Notes under the pieces: model-generated
What the model was told of the DNA's origin: nothing
The model's database searches: none
What the model saw: the letters and a program-made list of their open reading frames with translations, nothing else
Position numbers and translations under genes: made by a program
Part shown: positions 9,366-19,177 of the stretch, piece after piece
How the letters are laid out: the number at the start of each line of letters is the position of its first letter
Numbering within the stretch: position 1 is the stretch's first letter
DNA from: Psychroserpens ponticola
Lineage (GTDB): Bacteria > Bacteroidota > Bacteroidia > Flavobacteriales > Flavobacteriaceae
DNA: 64,000 bases
Direction of reading: 5' to 3'
Assembly (NCBI RefSeq): GCF_023556315.2
Contig: NZ_CP116221.1
Span: 310,001 to 374,000, forward strand

Positions 9366-10484
9366 TTAAATAATAGTAGATTGTCCAATGTGTATGTTTG
9401 AAAAATTCATAGTTGTATCTTTCGGATTGTTTATGAAATCCTCTATAAAATCACCAACTTTACTAGTCGAAATATGGTCGTATTTTGTGTTTAAGTCTGG
9501 AGTTGTGATATTTAGTTTTAATGATATTTCAACGCCTTCTCTGATTAATTCAGCTTCTTCAAATAATTCAAAATGGTCTAGTAACATGGCTGCTGATAAA
9601 ATAGAAGCAATTGGATTAGCAATGCCTAAATTAGTAGCTTGAGGATAAGAACCATGAATAGGTTCAAACATTGCATATTTTTCACCAACTGAAGCTGACG
9701 CTAATAAGCCAATTGAACCTCCAATAACACTTGCTTCATCACTGATGATGTCACCAAACATGTTTTCAGTTAGTATGACATCAAATTGTTTCGGGTTCAG
9801 AATCATTTGCATCGCAGCATTATCAACAAATAGAAAATCAAGTTTAACATCTGTGTAATTTTTAGATACTTCAGTAACAACACGTCTCCATAAACGTGAG
9901 CTTTCTAATACATTTGCTTTATCAACTAAAGTTACTTTGTTCTTTCGAGTTCTAGCCGCTTTAAAAGCTAAATGAGTAATGCGTTCAATTTCAAATCGTG
10001 AGTATTCACACAAATCTGACGCTGTGTTTTTATCTTCACTTAGTTCTTTTTTTCCAAAATAAATACCTCCTGTTAGCTCTCTATAAATACTAATATCTGT
10101 GCCTTTTATAATCTCGCGCTTTAAAGGTGATTTTGATAGTAAGTTATTATATGCTTTTACTGGTCTTATATTTGCAAACAATCCTAATTCTTTTCTCAAT
10201 TTTAATAAGCCTTGTTCAGGTCTCACTTTAGCTGAAGGGTTATTGTCATATTTAGGGTCACCAATAGCACCAAATAAAATGGCATCTGTTGACTTGCAAA
10301 GATCTAATGTTTTTTCTGGTAAAGACTCGCCAGTTTTGTCAATAGCAATTGCTCCAACTGGAGCTTCCTTAAACCTAAACGTGTGATCAAATTCTTGAGC
10401 TATCGCTTTTAATACTTTTATAGATTGTTTGGTGACTTCTGGTCCAATTCCATCACCTGGTAAAACAGCAATATTTAGTTTCAT
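9366..10484 (-). CDS. leuB: 3-isopropylmalate dehydrogenase
   Basis: LeuB oxidises and decarboxylates 3-isopropylmalate to 2-oxoisocaproate using NAD. The protein starts NIAVLPGDGIGPEVTKQS. It carries the substrate-binding RELTGGIYFG motif and the metal-binding segment LTENMFGDIISDEASVIGGSIGLL. The NAD-loop segment FEPIHGSYPQATNLGIANP is also present, and the discriminating residues resemble LeuB rather than isocitrate dehydrogenase. At 372 residues it has a tail of roughly 15 residues beyond the usual end. It is the last gene of the leuACDB unit. Confidence 0.95.
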   Translation of the reverse strand: MKLNIAVLPGDGIGPEVTKQSIKVLKAIAQEFDHTFRFKEAPVGAIAIDKTGESLPEKTLDLCKSTDAILFGAIGDPKYDNNPSAKVRPEQGLLKLRKELGLFANIRPVKAYNNLLSKSPLKREIIKGTDISIYRELTGGIYFGKKELSEDKNTASDLCEYSRFEIERITHLAFKAARTRKNKVTLVDKANVLESSRLWRRVVTEVSKNYTDVKLDFLFVDNAAMQMILNPKQFDVILTENMFGDIISDEASVIGGSIGLLASASVGEKYAMFEPIHGSYPQATNLGIANPIASILSAAMLLDHFELFEEAELIREGVEISLKLNITTPDLNTKYDHISTSKVGDFIEDFINNPKDTTMNFSNIHIGQSTII

Positions 10485-10531
10485 ATAGTTTCGACGTTAT
10501 GCGATTTTGTTAGTGTTTTAATTCTTTATTA

Positions 10532-11119
10532 TTAGTTGTAGGTGTTTTCGAAGATTTCAATAGTTTCCTTTTTGCTAATTAGATAATCAATATCATCATA
10601 CCCATTTATCATACATGTTTTTTTGTAAGCATCTATTTCGAAATCTTCAGATAGATTTATGTTTTCAGTAGCTATAGTTTGTTTTTCAAGATTTACAGTT
10701 AATTTTATATCTGGATTGTTTTTAATTTTCTTTAGTAAAATCTTTAGAAATTTTTCAGAAACTTGAACAGGTAATAAACCATTGTTTAAAGCATTTCCTT
10801 TAAAAATATCCGCAAAAAAACTCGATACAATCACTTTAAATCCGAAATCTGTTAAAGCCCAAGCTGCATGCTCGCGACTAGAGCCACAACCAAAATTGTT
10901 ACCTGCTACCAATATAGAACCTGAGAAATTTGGGTTATTCAATATGAAATTAGTGTTTTTTGTTCCATCTTTATTGTATCTCCAATCTCTAAAAGCATTT
11001 TCACCAAAACCTTTTCTGTCTGTCGCTTTTAAAAAACGCGCAGGAATTATTTGATCGGTGTCGACGTTTTCAATATCCAGAGGAATTACTGTTGAACTTA
11101 CTATTTTAAATTTCTCCAT
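10532..11119 (-). CDS. leuD: 3-isopropylmalate dehydratase, small subunit
   Basis: LeuD is the swivel-domain subunit that completes the aconitase-like active site of LeuC. The start is typical ([21 protein letters not shown]). The substrate-contacting loop [17 protein letters not shown] and the [12 protein letters not shown] segment are present. Length is 195 residues, as usual. It lies 1 nt after leuC, which points to translational coupling and 1:1 production. Confidence 0.95.
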   Translation of the reverse strand: MEKFKIVSSTVIPLDIENVDTDQIIPARFLKATDRKGFGENAFRDWRYNKDGTKNTNFILNNPNFSGSILVAGNNFGCGSSREHAAWALTDFGFKVIVSSFFADIFKGNALNNGLLPVQVSEKFLKILLKKIKNNPDIKLTVNLEKQTIATENINLSEDFEIDAYKKTCMINGYDDIDYLISKKETIEIFENTYN

Positions 11120-11120
11120 A

Positions 11121-12503
11121 CTAATTCAACTGTTTAGTGATGTTAATTATCTTGCCTTCAACTGCAGTTGCAGCAGCCATTAACGGACTTGCTAATATGG
11201 TTCTTGAGCCTTGTCCTTGTCTGCCTTCAAAATTTCTATTGCTTGTAGAAACGCAATATTCACCTTGTGGAATTTTATCTTCATTCATTGCTAAACATGC
11301 ACTGCATCCAGGTTGGCGTAATTCAAAGCCAGCATTGTCAAAAATTGTTTTCAAACCTTCTTCAATAATTTGAGCTTCAACTTGCTTGCTTCCTGGAACT
11401 AACCAAGCGGTAACATTATCTGCTTTTTGTTTTCCTTTTATGTAATTGGCAGCAACTCTAAAATCTTCAATACGTGAATTTGTACAACTTCCGATAAAGA
11501 CAAAATTGATCGGTTTTCCTATTAAGGAATCTCCCTTTTTGAAATTCATATATTCTAATGATTTTTCAAATGAAACATCATTAGTTTTTGGAATATAGTC
11601 GGAAATTTTAATTCCCATTCCTGGATTTGTTCCATAAGTCAGCATTGGTTCTATGTCTTCTGCATCAAAATGATATTCTTTGTCAAAAACAGCGTCTGTA
11701 TCAGTAGGAAGAGTCTTCCAATAGGCTACTTTTTTTTCAAAGTCCTTTTCTTTTGGAGCAAATTCTTTGCCTTCAACGTAATCAAAAGTAGTTTGATCTG
11801 GTGCGATCATTCCGCCACGTGCTCCCATTTCAATACTCATATTGCAGACTGTCATTCTGCCTTCCATAGACATGTTTTTAAACACATCACCAGCATATTC
11901 ACAAAAATACCCAGTACCAGCATTAGTGCCAATTTTTGAAATGATATAGAGAATGACATCTTTAGGTAATACGCCATTTTTTAACGTACCATCGACTGTA
12001 ACTCGTAAACTTTTTGGTTTTGTGAGTAATAAACATTGACTTGCAAAAACTTGAGCAACTTGACTTGTGCCAATACCGAAGGCGATTGTTCCAAAAGCAC
12101 CATGTGTTGAGGTGTGACTATCTCCACATACGATTGTCATTCCTGGTTGTGTGATGCCCAATTCTGGAGCCATAACATGAACAATACCATTGTATTTGTG
12201 TCCGAGTTGGTATAGTCTAATGTTGTTTTTTTTGCAATTTTTAGAGAGTTGTTCTAACTGTTTTCTAGATAACTCATCTTTAATGGGCAAATGTTGGTTT
12301 GTTGTTGGTGTATTATGATCTGCAGTCGCTACAATTTGATCTGGACGAAAGATAGGAATGTTACGATCTTCAAGTTCATTAAATGCTTGCGGACTTGTAA
12401 CTTCATGAATTAAATGTTTGTCGATATATAAAATTTGTGGTCCATTTTCAATCGAATCAACCACATGCGAATCCCAAACTTTATCAAATAATGTTTTTCC
12501 CAT
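11121..12503 (-). CDS. leuC: 3-isopropylmalate dehydratase, large subunit
   Basis: LeuC holds the [4Fe-4S] cluster that isomerises 2-isopropylmalate to 3-isopropylmalate. It starts [12 protein letters not shown], and has [25 protein letters not shown] and the cluster cysteines in [13 protein letters not shown] and [11 protein letters not shown]. The substrate segment [12 protein letters not shown] is present, and the length of 460 is normal. It abuts leuA directly, with no gap, and leuD follows. Confidence 0.96.
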   Translation of the reverse strand: MGKTLFDKVWDSHVVDSIENGPQILYIDKHLIHEVTSPQAFNELEDRNIPIFRPDQIVATADHNTPTTNQHLPIKDELSRKQLEQLSKNCKKNNIRLYQLGHKYNGIVHVMAPELGITQPGMTIVCGDSHTSTHGAFGTIAFGIGTSQVAQVFASQCLLLTKPKSLRVTVDGTLKNGVLPKDVILYIISKIGTNAGTGYFCEYAGDVFKNMSMEGRMTVCNMSIEMGARGGMIAPDQTTFDYVEGKEFAPKEKDFEKKVAYWKTLPTDTDAVFDKEYHFDAEDIEPMLTYGTNPGMGIKISDYIPKTNDVSFEKSLEYMNFKKGDSLIGKPINFVFIGSCTNSRIEDFRVAANYIKGKQKADNVTAWLVPGSKQVEAQIIEEGLKTIFDNAGFELRQPGCSACLAMNEDKIPQGEYCVSTSNRNFEGRQGQGSRTILASPLMAAATAVEGKIINITKQLN

Positions 12504-13679
12504 TTAAGCTGAAATTATTTGTCGATATACTTGACTTGTTTCAATGATTTGATGTATGTCAGTGTCATTGATTTCTTTTTTTTGATCTGCAAAAGTTAAG
12601 AAGTTTGCATATACATTATCAAGCTGAAGTTTGGTGAGTTCATAGCCAACATTTTTAGCGCGATAAGCTAGCGCTGCACGACCACTTCTAGCAGTTAATA
12701 CAATGGCACTTTCAGTAACACCAACGTCTTTAGGGTTTATGATTTCGTAAGTTTCTCTGTTTTTTATAACACCATCTTGGTGAATTCCTGAGCTATGAGC
12801 AAAAGCATTCGCGCCTACAATGGCTTTATTTGGCTGAGTGTATATTCCCATGCTGTCACTAACCAGTTGACTTATACCATATAAATTTTCTGTTTTAATA
12901 GTTGTATCTAAATTAAGATATGGATGTTGTTTTAAAATCATTACAACTTCCTCTAAAGCAGTATTCCCAGCACGTTCTCCTATGCCATTAATTGTACATT
13001 CAATTTGTCGAGCACCATTAATCACACCTTCAATAGAATTGGCTGTTGCTAAGCCTAAGTCGTTATGACAATGACAAGATAAAATTGCTTTTTCAATCCC
13101 TTTTACATTTTCTTTCAGGTAATTCATTTTTGCACCATATTCACTAGGTAAACAATAACCAGTTGTATCTGGAATATTTAATACTGTCGCTCCAGCTTTT
13201 ATTGCATTCTCACAAACACGAGCTAAAAACTCGTTATCAGTTCTACCAGCATCTTCAGCATAAAATTCTACATCTTCAACAAATGATTTTGCATAAGCTA
13301 CTGCATCGTAAGCGCGTTGTAAAATGGTGTCTTGATTAGAATTGAATTTGAATTTTATATGAGATTCTGAAGTTCCAATTCCTGTATGTATTCTTGGAAA
13401 TTTAGCATGTTTTAATGCTTCTGCAGCAACTTTGATATCATTTTTTACAGCACGAGTTAATCCACAAACTGTAGCATTTTTGATTAATTTAGAAATTTCT
13501 TCAACCGATTTGAAATCACCAGGACTAGAGACAGGAAAACCAGCTTCTATGACATTAACACCTAATTGGTCGAGCCGCTCAGCAATAACTAGCTTTTGGC
13601 TCGTATTGAGTTTACAACCTGGTACTTGCTCACCATCTCTTAAGGTTGTATCAAAGATTTGAACATTATTATCAGACAT
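12504..13679 (-). CDS. leuA: 2-isopropylmalate synthase, short form
   Basis: LeuA condenses acetyl-CoA with 2-oxoisovalerate, the first step to leucine. The HMGL-like TIM barrel is clear: [15 protein letters not shown] at the start, metal ligands in [15 protein letters not shown], and [16 protein letters not shown]. The subdomain after the barrel includes [20 protein letters not shown]. The protein stops at 391 residues, so the C-terminal leucine-binding dimerisation domain of the usual 500-520-residue enzyme is absent. It could belong to a related Claisen-condensing family such as homocitrate or citramalate synthase, but its place at the head of leuACDB argues for LeuA. Confidence 0.9.
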   Translation of the reverse strand: MSDNNVQIFDTTLRDGEQVPGCKLNTSQKLVIAERLDQLGVNVIEAGFPVSSPGDFKSVEEISKLIKNATVCGLTRAVKNDIKVAAEALKHAKFPRIHTGIGTSESHIKFKFNSNQDTILQRAYDAVAYAKSFVEDVEFYAEDAGRTDNEFLARVCENAIKAGATVLNIPDTTGYCLPSEYGAKMNYLKENVKGIEKAILSCHCHNDLGLATANSIEGVINGARQIECTINGIGERAGNTALEEVVMILKQHPYLNLDTTIKTENLYGISQLVSDSMGIYTQPNKAIVGANAFAHSSGIHQDGVIKNRETYEIINPKDVGVTESAIVLTARSGRAALAYRAKNVGYELTKLQLDNVYANFLTFADQKKEINDTDIHQIIETSQVYRQIISA

Positions 13680-13760
13680 TTATCGGAATTTATTTTTCTG
13701 TTGTCTTACGAATTTATACTTTGCTTATTCATTACTGTTTTTATTTGAATTGAGATTACG

Positions 13761-13771
13761 ATGTTCAACAT
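13761..13771. promoter_or_regulatory. Short palindrome between leuA and the next gene
   Basis: ATGTTCAACAT is a perfect 5+1+5 inverted repeat in the 146-nt space between the divergent leuA and the gene at 13826. It could be a regulator site for leuA, but an 11-nt palindrome can arise by chance in AT-rich DNA. Confidence 0.2.
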
Positions 13772-13825
13772 TGTTTTTCGTCATAAAAAACCTGATATTC
13801 AATATTTTAAATCAAATTCTGTTTG

Positions 13826-15376
13826 ATGACTAAAGACCAAAAAGACAATTTATTTTTGTTGGTTAAATCCTTAACCAAATCTGAAAAACGACAATTCAAA
13901 TTATATGTTGGTCGATTGGATGTGAATCAGGATTCAAAATTTCTAAATCTTTTTAATTTTTTAGACAAATCTAAAACCTATGACGAGTTTTCTATTTTAA
14001 AAAAAGGGATTGTAAAAAAGCAGCAATTAGCTAATGTAAAAGCACATTTATATAAGCAAATATTGATTAGCCTAAAGTTGAATCCTTCGCATCAAAACAT
14101 AAGATCTCAAATTAGAGAACAATTAGATTTTGCTTCGATTCTGTATCATAAAGGATTGTACAAACAAAGCTTGAAAATATTAGATAAATCTAAGGAGGTT
14201 GCAATACAAAACGAAGAAAAAAATCTTGCTTACGAAATTGTTGAACTTGAAAAAATAATTGAATCACAATATATAACCAGAAGTATTAGCACAAGAGCTG
14301 ATGAGTTGACTCTTCAAGCTGAAGAGCTGAGTTCACTTAATTTATTGGCGAGTAAACTTTCAAACTTATCATTGCAATTGTATGGCATTATTCTGAAATC
14401 TGGTTATGTCAAAAATGAAACTGAGAGTAAAGAAATTAAAGATTATTTTAATGATAGACTTCCTGAATTCAACATTCAAGACTTAGGCTTTAGAGAGAAA
14501 TTGTGGTTGTATAATGCTTATTTATGGTATAGTTTCTTATTGCAAGATTTTAGAAGTTGTTATAGATATGCACTTAAGTGGGTGAACTTATTTTATGAGA
14601 ATCCACAGATGATTACAGTGAATCCAGTGTTTTTTTTAAAAGGTAATAACTATCTGCTTGAGGCACTCTTTTTTATTGGTAATAAAGAAAAATTTCAAGA
14701 TCACTTATTGAAATTTCAAGATGTAACTTCCGAAAAAAAGTTTCCTAACGATGAAAACGTTCAGGCATTAACATTTCTATATTTAAACCTCAATTCGATT
14801 AATTTATATTTTATTGATGGAACTTTTCAAGATGGCGTAAAGATTATTTCAAAAATCGAAAAGGAATTAGAGACCTTTAAAAACAGGTTAGACGAGCATC
14901 ATGTTATGATTTTCTATTATAAATTTGCAAGTATGCATTTTGGTAATGGAAATAATAAAGAATGTATTTTTTATCTAGACAAAATCATTAGCAATAAATC
15001 TTTATTAATGCGTGAAGATTTACAATGTTTTGCACGTGTCTTAAATCTTGTTGCACATTATGAAGCTGGTCTAGATTATCATATTGAAACCTTACTCAAA
15101 AGCACCTATAAATTTTTAATAAAGATTAATGATTTATATGAAGTACAAATAGAGATGATTAAATTTTTAAGAGGATTGCAAGATATTTATCCGCAAGATA
15201 TAAAACAGGCTTTTATGAATTTAAGAGACACACTTAAAACATATGAAAACCATCCATACGAACGCAGAGCATTTTTGTATTTAGATATTATTTCTTGGTT
15301 GGAAAGTAAAATTCAAAACAAACCAGTTGGAGATGTTATTCGTCAGAATTATTTAAAATCAATTAATGCTAAATAG
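13826..15376 (+). CDS. Conserved hypothetical helical protein
   Basis: I do not recognise a named family. The 516-residue product has no signal peptide and no membrane segment, so it is probably cytoplasmic. It starts TKDQKDNLFLLVKSLTKSEKRQFKLYVG. It is rich in Leu, Lys and Glu with repeated patterns that look like paired helices (for example HKGLYKQSLKILDKSKEVAI and later segments of similar shape), suggesting a TPR-like solenoid. The ATG at 13826 is used rather than the TTG just before it. It is divergent from leuA and precedes the methionine riboswitch, but nothing in its sequence ties it to either pathway. Confidence 0.8.
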   Translation: MTKDQKDNLFLLVKSLTKSEKRQFKLYVGRLDVNQDSKFLNLFNFLDKSKTYDEFSILKKGIVKKQQLANVKAHLYKQILISLKLNPSHQNIRSQIREQLDFASILYHKGLYKQSLKILDKSKEVAIQNEEKNLAYEIVELEKIIESQYITRSISTRADELTLQAEELSSLNLLASKLSNLSLQLYGIILKSGYVKNETESKEIKDYFNDRLPEFNIQDLGFREKLWLYNAYLWYSFLLQDFRSCYRYALKWVNLFYENPQMITVNPVFFLKGNNYLLEALFFIGNKEKFQDHLLKFQDVTSEKKFPNDENVQALTFLYLNLNSINLYFIDGTFQDGVKIISKIEKELETFKNRLDEHHVMIFYYKFASMHFGNGNNKECIFYLDKIISNKSLLMREDLQCFARVLNLVAHYEAGLDYHIETLLKSTYKFLIKINDLYEVQIEMIKFLRGLQDIYPQDIKQAFMNLRDTLKTYENHPYERRAFLYLDIISWLESKIQNKPVGDVIRQNYLKSINAK

Positions 15377-15483
15377 TAGATTTTCAATATTTTGAAGTTG
15401 TCTAAAAGCTGTATTAGTAATAATTGAATTAAAAAGCTTTAAAATAAGAATCTCATAAAAAAAGTTAAAAATTCAAAGATAAA

Positions 15484-15516
15484 TTTGGAATTGTAATTTT
15501 TCTGTTGCAATATTTG
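15484..15516 (+). promoter_or_regulatory. Probable promoter of the methionine operon
   Basis: TTTG (15484-15487) and AATATTTG (15509-15516) are 21 nt apart. They resemble the Bacteroidota -33 (TTTG) and -7 (TAnnTTTG) boxes with one mismatch, and they lie about 30 nt upstream of the SAM riboswitch. Confidence 0.4.
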
Positions 15517-15545
15517 TGTTCACAAAGTTCAAACACTTACTGAAA

Positions 15546-15699
15546 TGTTATCAAGAAAGGCGGAGGGATTAGACCCATTGAAGCCTTAGCAACCCTTAAG
15601 CAATTAAGAAGGTGCTAAATTCTACTTGAAGACGCGATTCATTTATCGCTTATTCGGATAGATAACCACACGTAATTACTCATCTGTAATCACGTTTTT
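15546..15699 (+). ncRNA. SAM-I riboswitch (S box) with terminator
   Basis: The conserved S-box core is readable: AAGAAAGGCGGAGGGATTAG, then GACCCATTGAAGCC, TTAGCAACCC, and GGTGCTAAATTCTAC. The closing P1 helix is formed by GTTATC (15547-15552) and GATAAC (15661-15666). The expression platform follows directly: ACGTAATTAC (15670-15679) pairs with GTAATCACGT (15686-15695) with one mismatch, and a T tract follows, so it is a terminator. With SAM bound, P1 forms and transcription should stop before metY. The 408-nt space from 15377 to 15784 holds only this element and its promoter. Confidence 0.93.
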
Positions 15700-15784
15700 C
15701 TTTATAATATTTTTCTATTAAGTATGCTTCTCATGAGGCTTATTTGGCTTTTGGTTTAATTTATTAACTCAAAAACTTAGAAAA

Positions 15785-17083
15785 ATGAGTACACAAAAAT
15801 TTGCAACAAAAGCGTTGCACGCAGGACATGACGTTACACAAAATGGAGGAACAAGAGCTGTTCCTATTTACCAATCTACTGCTTATGTTTTTAACGATTC
15901 AGATCATGCAGCAAATCTATTTGCTCTTACTGAACCTGGAAATATATATACCAGAATAAACAACCCAACAAATGGCGTTTTAGAAGAAAGACTAGCAGCT
16001 TTAGAAGGCGGAATAGCAGCAGTTGTTACTGCATCTGGAACATCAGCAATTTCAACTACATTGCTGACTTTGCTTAAATCTGGCGATCATATTGTTGCTT
16101 CAAGTAGTTTGTATGGAGGAACCTATAATTTGTTAAGTGTTACACTTCCAAGACATGGAATTACAACAACTTTTGTAGATCCTTCAAATCTAGAAAATTT
16201 TGAAAAAGCAGCTCAAGAAAACACACGTGCCTTTTTTATTGAATCTTTAGGAAATCCTAAACTAGATGTATTGGATATTAAAGCTATTTCTCAACAAGCT
16301 AAAACATTTAAAGTGCCTTTAATTGTTGATAATACGGTTGCTACACCTTATTTGTTAAATCCTATAGAGTATGGTGCTAATATTGTAATACACTCTTTAA
16401 CCAAATACATTAATGGTAATGGAACTGCGCTTGGAGGCGTCATTATTGATGCTGGAACTTTTGATTGGACTAACGGGAAATTCCCAGAATTCACAGAGCC
16501 TTCTGCTGGTTATCATGGTTTGGTCTATAGCGAAGCTCTAGAAGCAGCAGCATTTATTGCAAAAGTTAGAATTGAAGGGCTAAGAGATTATGGAGGTGCT
16601 TTAAGTCCATTTAATGCATTTCAAATTATTCAAGGCTTAGAAACACTAGAACTTCGAATAAAAAAACATAGTGAAAATGCACTTGAATTAGCAAAATGGC
16701 TGCAAAAACAACCTGAAGTTTCTTGGGTAAATTATCCTGGATTAGAATCTAGTAAGTATAAAAATTTAGCAGATAAGTATTTACCAAATGGTCAAAGTGG
16801 AATTGTAACGTTTGGTGCTGAAGGTGGTTTTGAATCTGCTAAGAAAATTGCAGATACAACTAAGCTTTTTTCTTTACTAGCTAATATTGGTGACACAAAA
16901 TCTTTGATTATTCATCCTGCTAGTACAACGCACCAACAATTGAGTGATGAAGCTCAACTAACTACAGGTGTTACAAATGATTTGATTCGTTTATCTGTCG
17001 GAATTGAAAATATAGATGACTTAAAGACTGATCTTAAGGAAGCTTTTGGAGTTCTTAAACAAACGGTTTTAGCATCATATTAA
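15785..17083 (+). CDS. metY: O-acetylhomoserine sulfhydrylase
   Basis: This 432-residue PLP enzyme of the Cys/Met metabolism family makes homocysteine directly from O-acetylhomoserine and sulfide. It starts KFATKALHAGHDVTQNGGTRAVPIYQST. The PLP lysine lies in the VIHSLTKYINGNGTALGG segment. The length is that of the MetY (OAH sulfhydrylase) subfamily rather than the shorter MetB/MetC enzymes. It is the first gene behind the SAM-I riboswitch, and the next gene makes its substrate, so the direct-sulfhydrylation route is supported. Confidence 0.94.
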   Translation: MSTQKFATKALHAGHDVTQNGGTRAVPIYQSTAYVFNDSDHAANLFALTEPGNIYTRINNPTNGVLEERLAALEGGIAAVVTASGTSAISTTLLTLLKSGDHIVASSSLYGGTYNLLSVTLPRHGITTTFVDPSNLENFEKAAQENTRAFFIESLGNPKLDVLDIKAISQQAKTFKVPLIVDNTVATPYLLNPIEYGANIVIHSLTKYINGNGTALGGVIIDAGTFDWTNGKFPEFTEPSAGYHGLVYSEALEAAAFIAKVRIEGLRDYGGALSPFNAFQIIQGLETLELRIKKHSENALELAKWLQKQPEVSWVNYPGLESSKYKNLADKYLPNGQSGIVTFGAEGGFESAKKIADTTKLFSLLANIGDTKSLIIHPASTTHQQLSDEAQLTTGVTNDLIRLSVGIENIDDLKTDLKEAFGVLKQTVLASY

Positions 17084-17084
17084 T

Positions 17085-17135
17085 TAGTGTTTAATAAGAT
17101 GCTGCGTAATGCCATAATACGTGGCATCTACACTA
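17085..17135 (+). other. Intercistronic RNA hairpin between metY and metX
   Basis: Nested complementary blocks TAGTGT/ACACTA, AGATGC/GCATCT and CGTA/TACG pair with only a 6-nt bulge on one side and a 2-nt internal loop. They give a hairpin of about 16 bp that fills most of the metY-metX gap. No T tract follows, so it is not a standard terminator. It may protect or expose mRNA ends. Confidence 0.6.
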
Positions 17136-17148
17136 TTAAAATTTTAAA

Positions 17149-18159
17149 ATGTCGTCATTAAAATATATAACGATTTCAAGTTTTGAGCTAAATTCAAAAA
17201 CAACTCAAGATATAATATTATCCTATCAGCTTTTTGGGAAGCCTCTAAATGAAGCACCAATTGTTTTGGTTAATCATGCTTTGACAGGGAATTCTAATGT
17301 CTGTGGAAAAGAGGGTTGGTGGAGTGATTTAATAGGTGAAAATAAATGTATTGATACCAATCAATTTGCAATTTTAGCGTTTAATATTCCTGGAAATGGA
17401 TATGATAATGTAGAAAAACATCTTATTGAAAATTATAAAGACTTTACTGCTAGAACTATTGCTGAAATTTTTTCAATCGGATTGAAGTCCTTACAAATTA
17501 ATAAGTTATTCGCTGTAATTGGAGGGTCTGTTGGTGGAGGAATTGCATGGGAACTTGCAGCTTTGGAGCCAAATTTAGCAACACATTTAATTCCTGTTGC
17601 TAGCGATTGGAAATCTACAGATTGGTTAATTGCTAATTGCCACATACAAGATTCAATTTTGAATAATTCAAGTTTACCATTAGTTGATGCTAGAATGCAC
17701 GCTATGACTTTATATAGAACTCCAGAATCGTTCACTAATAAGTTTCAACGAACAGAAGTTTCTAAAGAAAGATTTAATGTAGAGAGCTGGTTAGATTATC
17801 ATGGCAAAGTATTGAGTAAACGATTTAATTTATCGGCCTATAAGTTGATGAACCAGATTTTAAAAACCATTGATATAACTAAAAATAGAGGAACTTTTAA
17901 TGAAGTTGTTGGTGCAATAAATTCAACAATTCATATGGTGACTATTCCTAGTGATTTGTTTTTTAAATCTGATGATAATTGGAATGCATATGTCGATTTA
18001 AAACTAACTCGAGATAATGTCAATATTTCTGAAATTAAATCCATTCATGGTCATGATGCTTTTCTAATCGAGTACGAGCAACTTATAAAAATCCTTAAAC
18101 CAATTTTCGATTCAAGTTACCAATCTATTTATAACGAGACTTTAAAGAAATGCTTATGA
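17149..18159 (+). CDS. metX: Homoserine O-acetyltransferase (MetX family)
   Basis: An alpha/beta hydrolase-fold acyltransferase of 336 residues, shorter than typical MetX (about 350-380). The N-terminal oxyanion region is VLVNHALTGNSNVCGKEGWW. The nucleophile serine is in IGGSVGGGIAWELA, and the C-terminal histidine of the triad is in SIHGHDAFLIEYE. It would transfer an acetyl group to homoserine to supply MetY. Its position between metY and metH in a SAM-controlled operon fits. It overlaps the next start by 4 nt (ATGA). A succinyl rather than acetyl donor cannot be excluded from sequence alone. Confidence 0.88.
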   Translation: MSSLKYITISSFELNSKTTQDIILSYQLFGKPLNEAPIVLVNHALTGNSNVCGKEGWWSDLIGENKCIDTNQFAILAFNIPGNGYDNVEKHLIENYKDFTARTIAEIFSIGLKSLQINKLFAVIGGSVGGGIAWELAALEPNLATHLIPVASDWKSTDWLIANCHIQDSILNNSSLPLVDARMHAMTLYRTPESFTNKFQRTEVSKERFNVESWLDYHGKVLSKRFNLSAYKLMNQILKTIDITKNRGTFNEVVGAINSTIHMVTIPSDLFFKSDDNWNAYVDLKLTRDNVNISEIKSIHGHDAFLIEYEQLIKILKPIFDSSYQSIYNETLKKCL

Positions 18160-19169
18160 GTACTATTGTTGAAGAAATATCAAAACGAATTTTAGTGCTT
18201 GATGGCGCTATGGGAACTATGTTGCAACGTTATAATTTTTCCGAAGATGATTTTAGAGGCAAACGTTTCAAAAATTATCCAACCTCATTAAAAGGGAATA
18301 ATGATTTATTGTCACTAACACAGCCACAAGCAATTGCAGATGTTCATAAATTGTATTTTATAGCAGGAGCAGATATCGTAGAAACCAATACCTTTTCGGG
18401 AACAACCATTGCTATGGCAGATTACAATATGGAAGATTTGGTTTATGAACTAAATTACGAATCTGCAAAAATAGCTAAGAAAGTAGCTGATGAATTTTCT
18501 AAATCTAATCCTAAAAAACCTCGATTTGTAGCTGGAAGTATTGGGCCTACAAATAAGACTGCTAGTATGTCTCCAGATGTTAATAAACCAGAATATAGAG
18601 CCATCACTTTTGATGAATTAAGAGTTGCTTATAAGTTGCAAGTTGAAGCTTTAATTGATGGTGGAGTAGATGTCCTTTTAGTTGAAACCATTTTTGATAC
18701 ACTAAATGCCAAAGCCGCTTTATTTGCTATTGAAGAAGTTAAAGAAGAACGTCAATTTGATATTCCTATTATGGTGTCAGGTACAATCACTGATGCTTCA
18801 GGACGTACACTATCTGGTCAAACTGTTGAAGCATTTTTAACGTCTATTTCTCATATTCCTCTTTTAAGTGTCGGATTTAATTGTGCCTTAGGCGCAGAAC
18901 AACTCAAACCTTATTTACAACGTCTGTCACATGAAACGGACTTTTATACTTCTGCACATCCTAATGCAGGTTTACCTAATGCTTTTGGTGAGTACGATCA
19001 ATCTGCAAAACAAATGCAGGTATTGATTGAAGATTATCTTAAAGACGGATTAATAAATATTATAGGTGGTTGCTGCGGAACAAATCCTGAGCACATTAAA
19101 GCGATTGCTGAAGTTGCTGAAAATTATTTACCTAGAACAACTGTCTGTTCGAACATAGTCGAGAACTAA
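18156..19169 (+). CDS. metH: Methionine synthase part 1: homocysteine-binding domain
   Basis: This 337-residue protein is the zinc homocysteine methyltransferase domain that normally forms the N-terminus of MetH. It starts [22 protein letters not shown]. Zinc ligands are Cys243 (GFNCALG) and Cys306-Cys307 ([11 protein letters not shown]). The rest of MetH is encoded by the next gene, 8 nt on, so methionine synthase here is two polypeptides. The ATG at 18156 overlaps the metX stop (ATGA); an ATG at 18150 is in the same frame. The last codons (CSNIVEN) coincide with a short palindromic repeat, see 19142-19169. Confidence 0.93.
   Translation: MSTIVEEISKRILVLDGAMGTMLQRYNFSEDDFRGKRFKNYPTSLKGNNDLLSLTQPQAIADVHKLYFIAGADIVETNTFSGTTIAMADYNMEDLVYELNYESAKIAKKVADEFSKSNPKKPRFVAGSIGPTNKTASMSPDVNKPEYRAITFDELRVAYKLQVEALIDGGVDVLLVETIFDTLNAKAALFAIEEVKEERQFDIPIMVSGTITDASGRTLSGQTVEAFLTSISHIPLLSVGFNCALGAEQLKPYLQRLSHETDFYTSAHPNAGLPNAFGEYDQSAKQMQVLIEDYLKDGLINIIGGCCGTNPEHIKAIAEVAENYLPRTTVCSNIVEN
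19142..19169 (+). repeat. Short repeat providing the end of the first metH gene
   Basis: The segment CTGTTCGAACATAGTCGAGAAC is an imperfect inverted repeat related to the elements seen between other genes here. It supplies the last residues and the stop codon of the upstream metH part. Confidence 0.5.
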
Positions 19170-19177
19170 TTTATAAG

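Noticed and set aside
13680-13825. Leucine leader peptide upstream of leuA
   Set aside because: The only small ATG frame there on the minus strand is Asn/Lys-rich with one or two Leu codons, and no terminator hairpin follows it.
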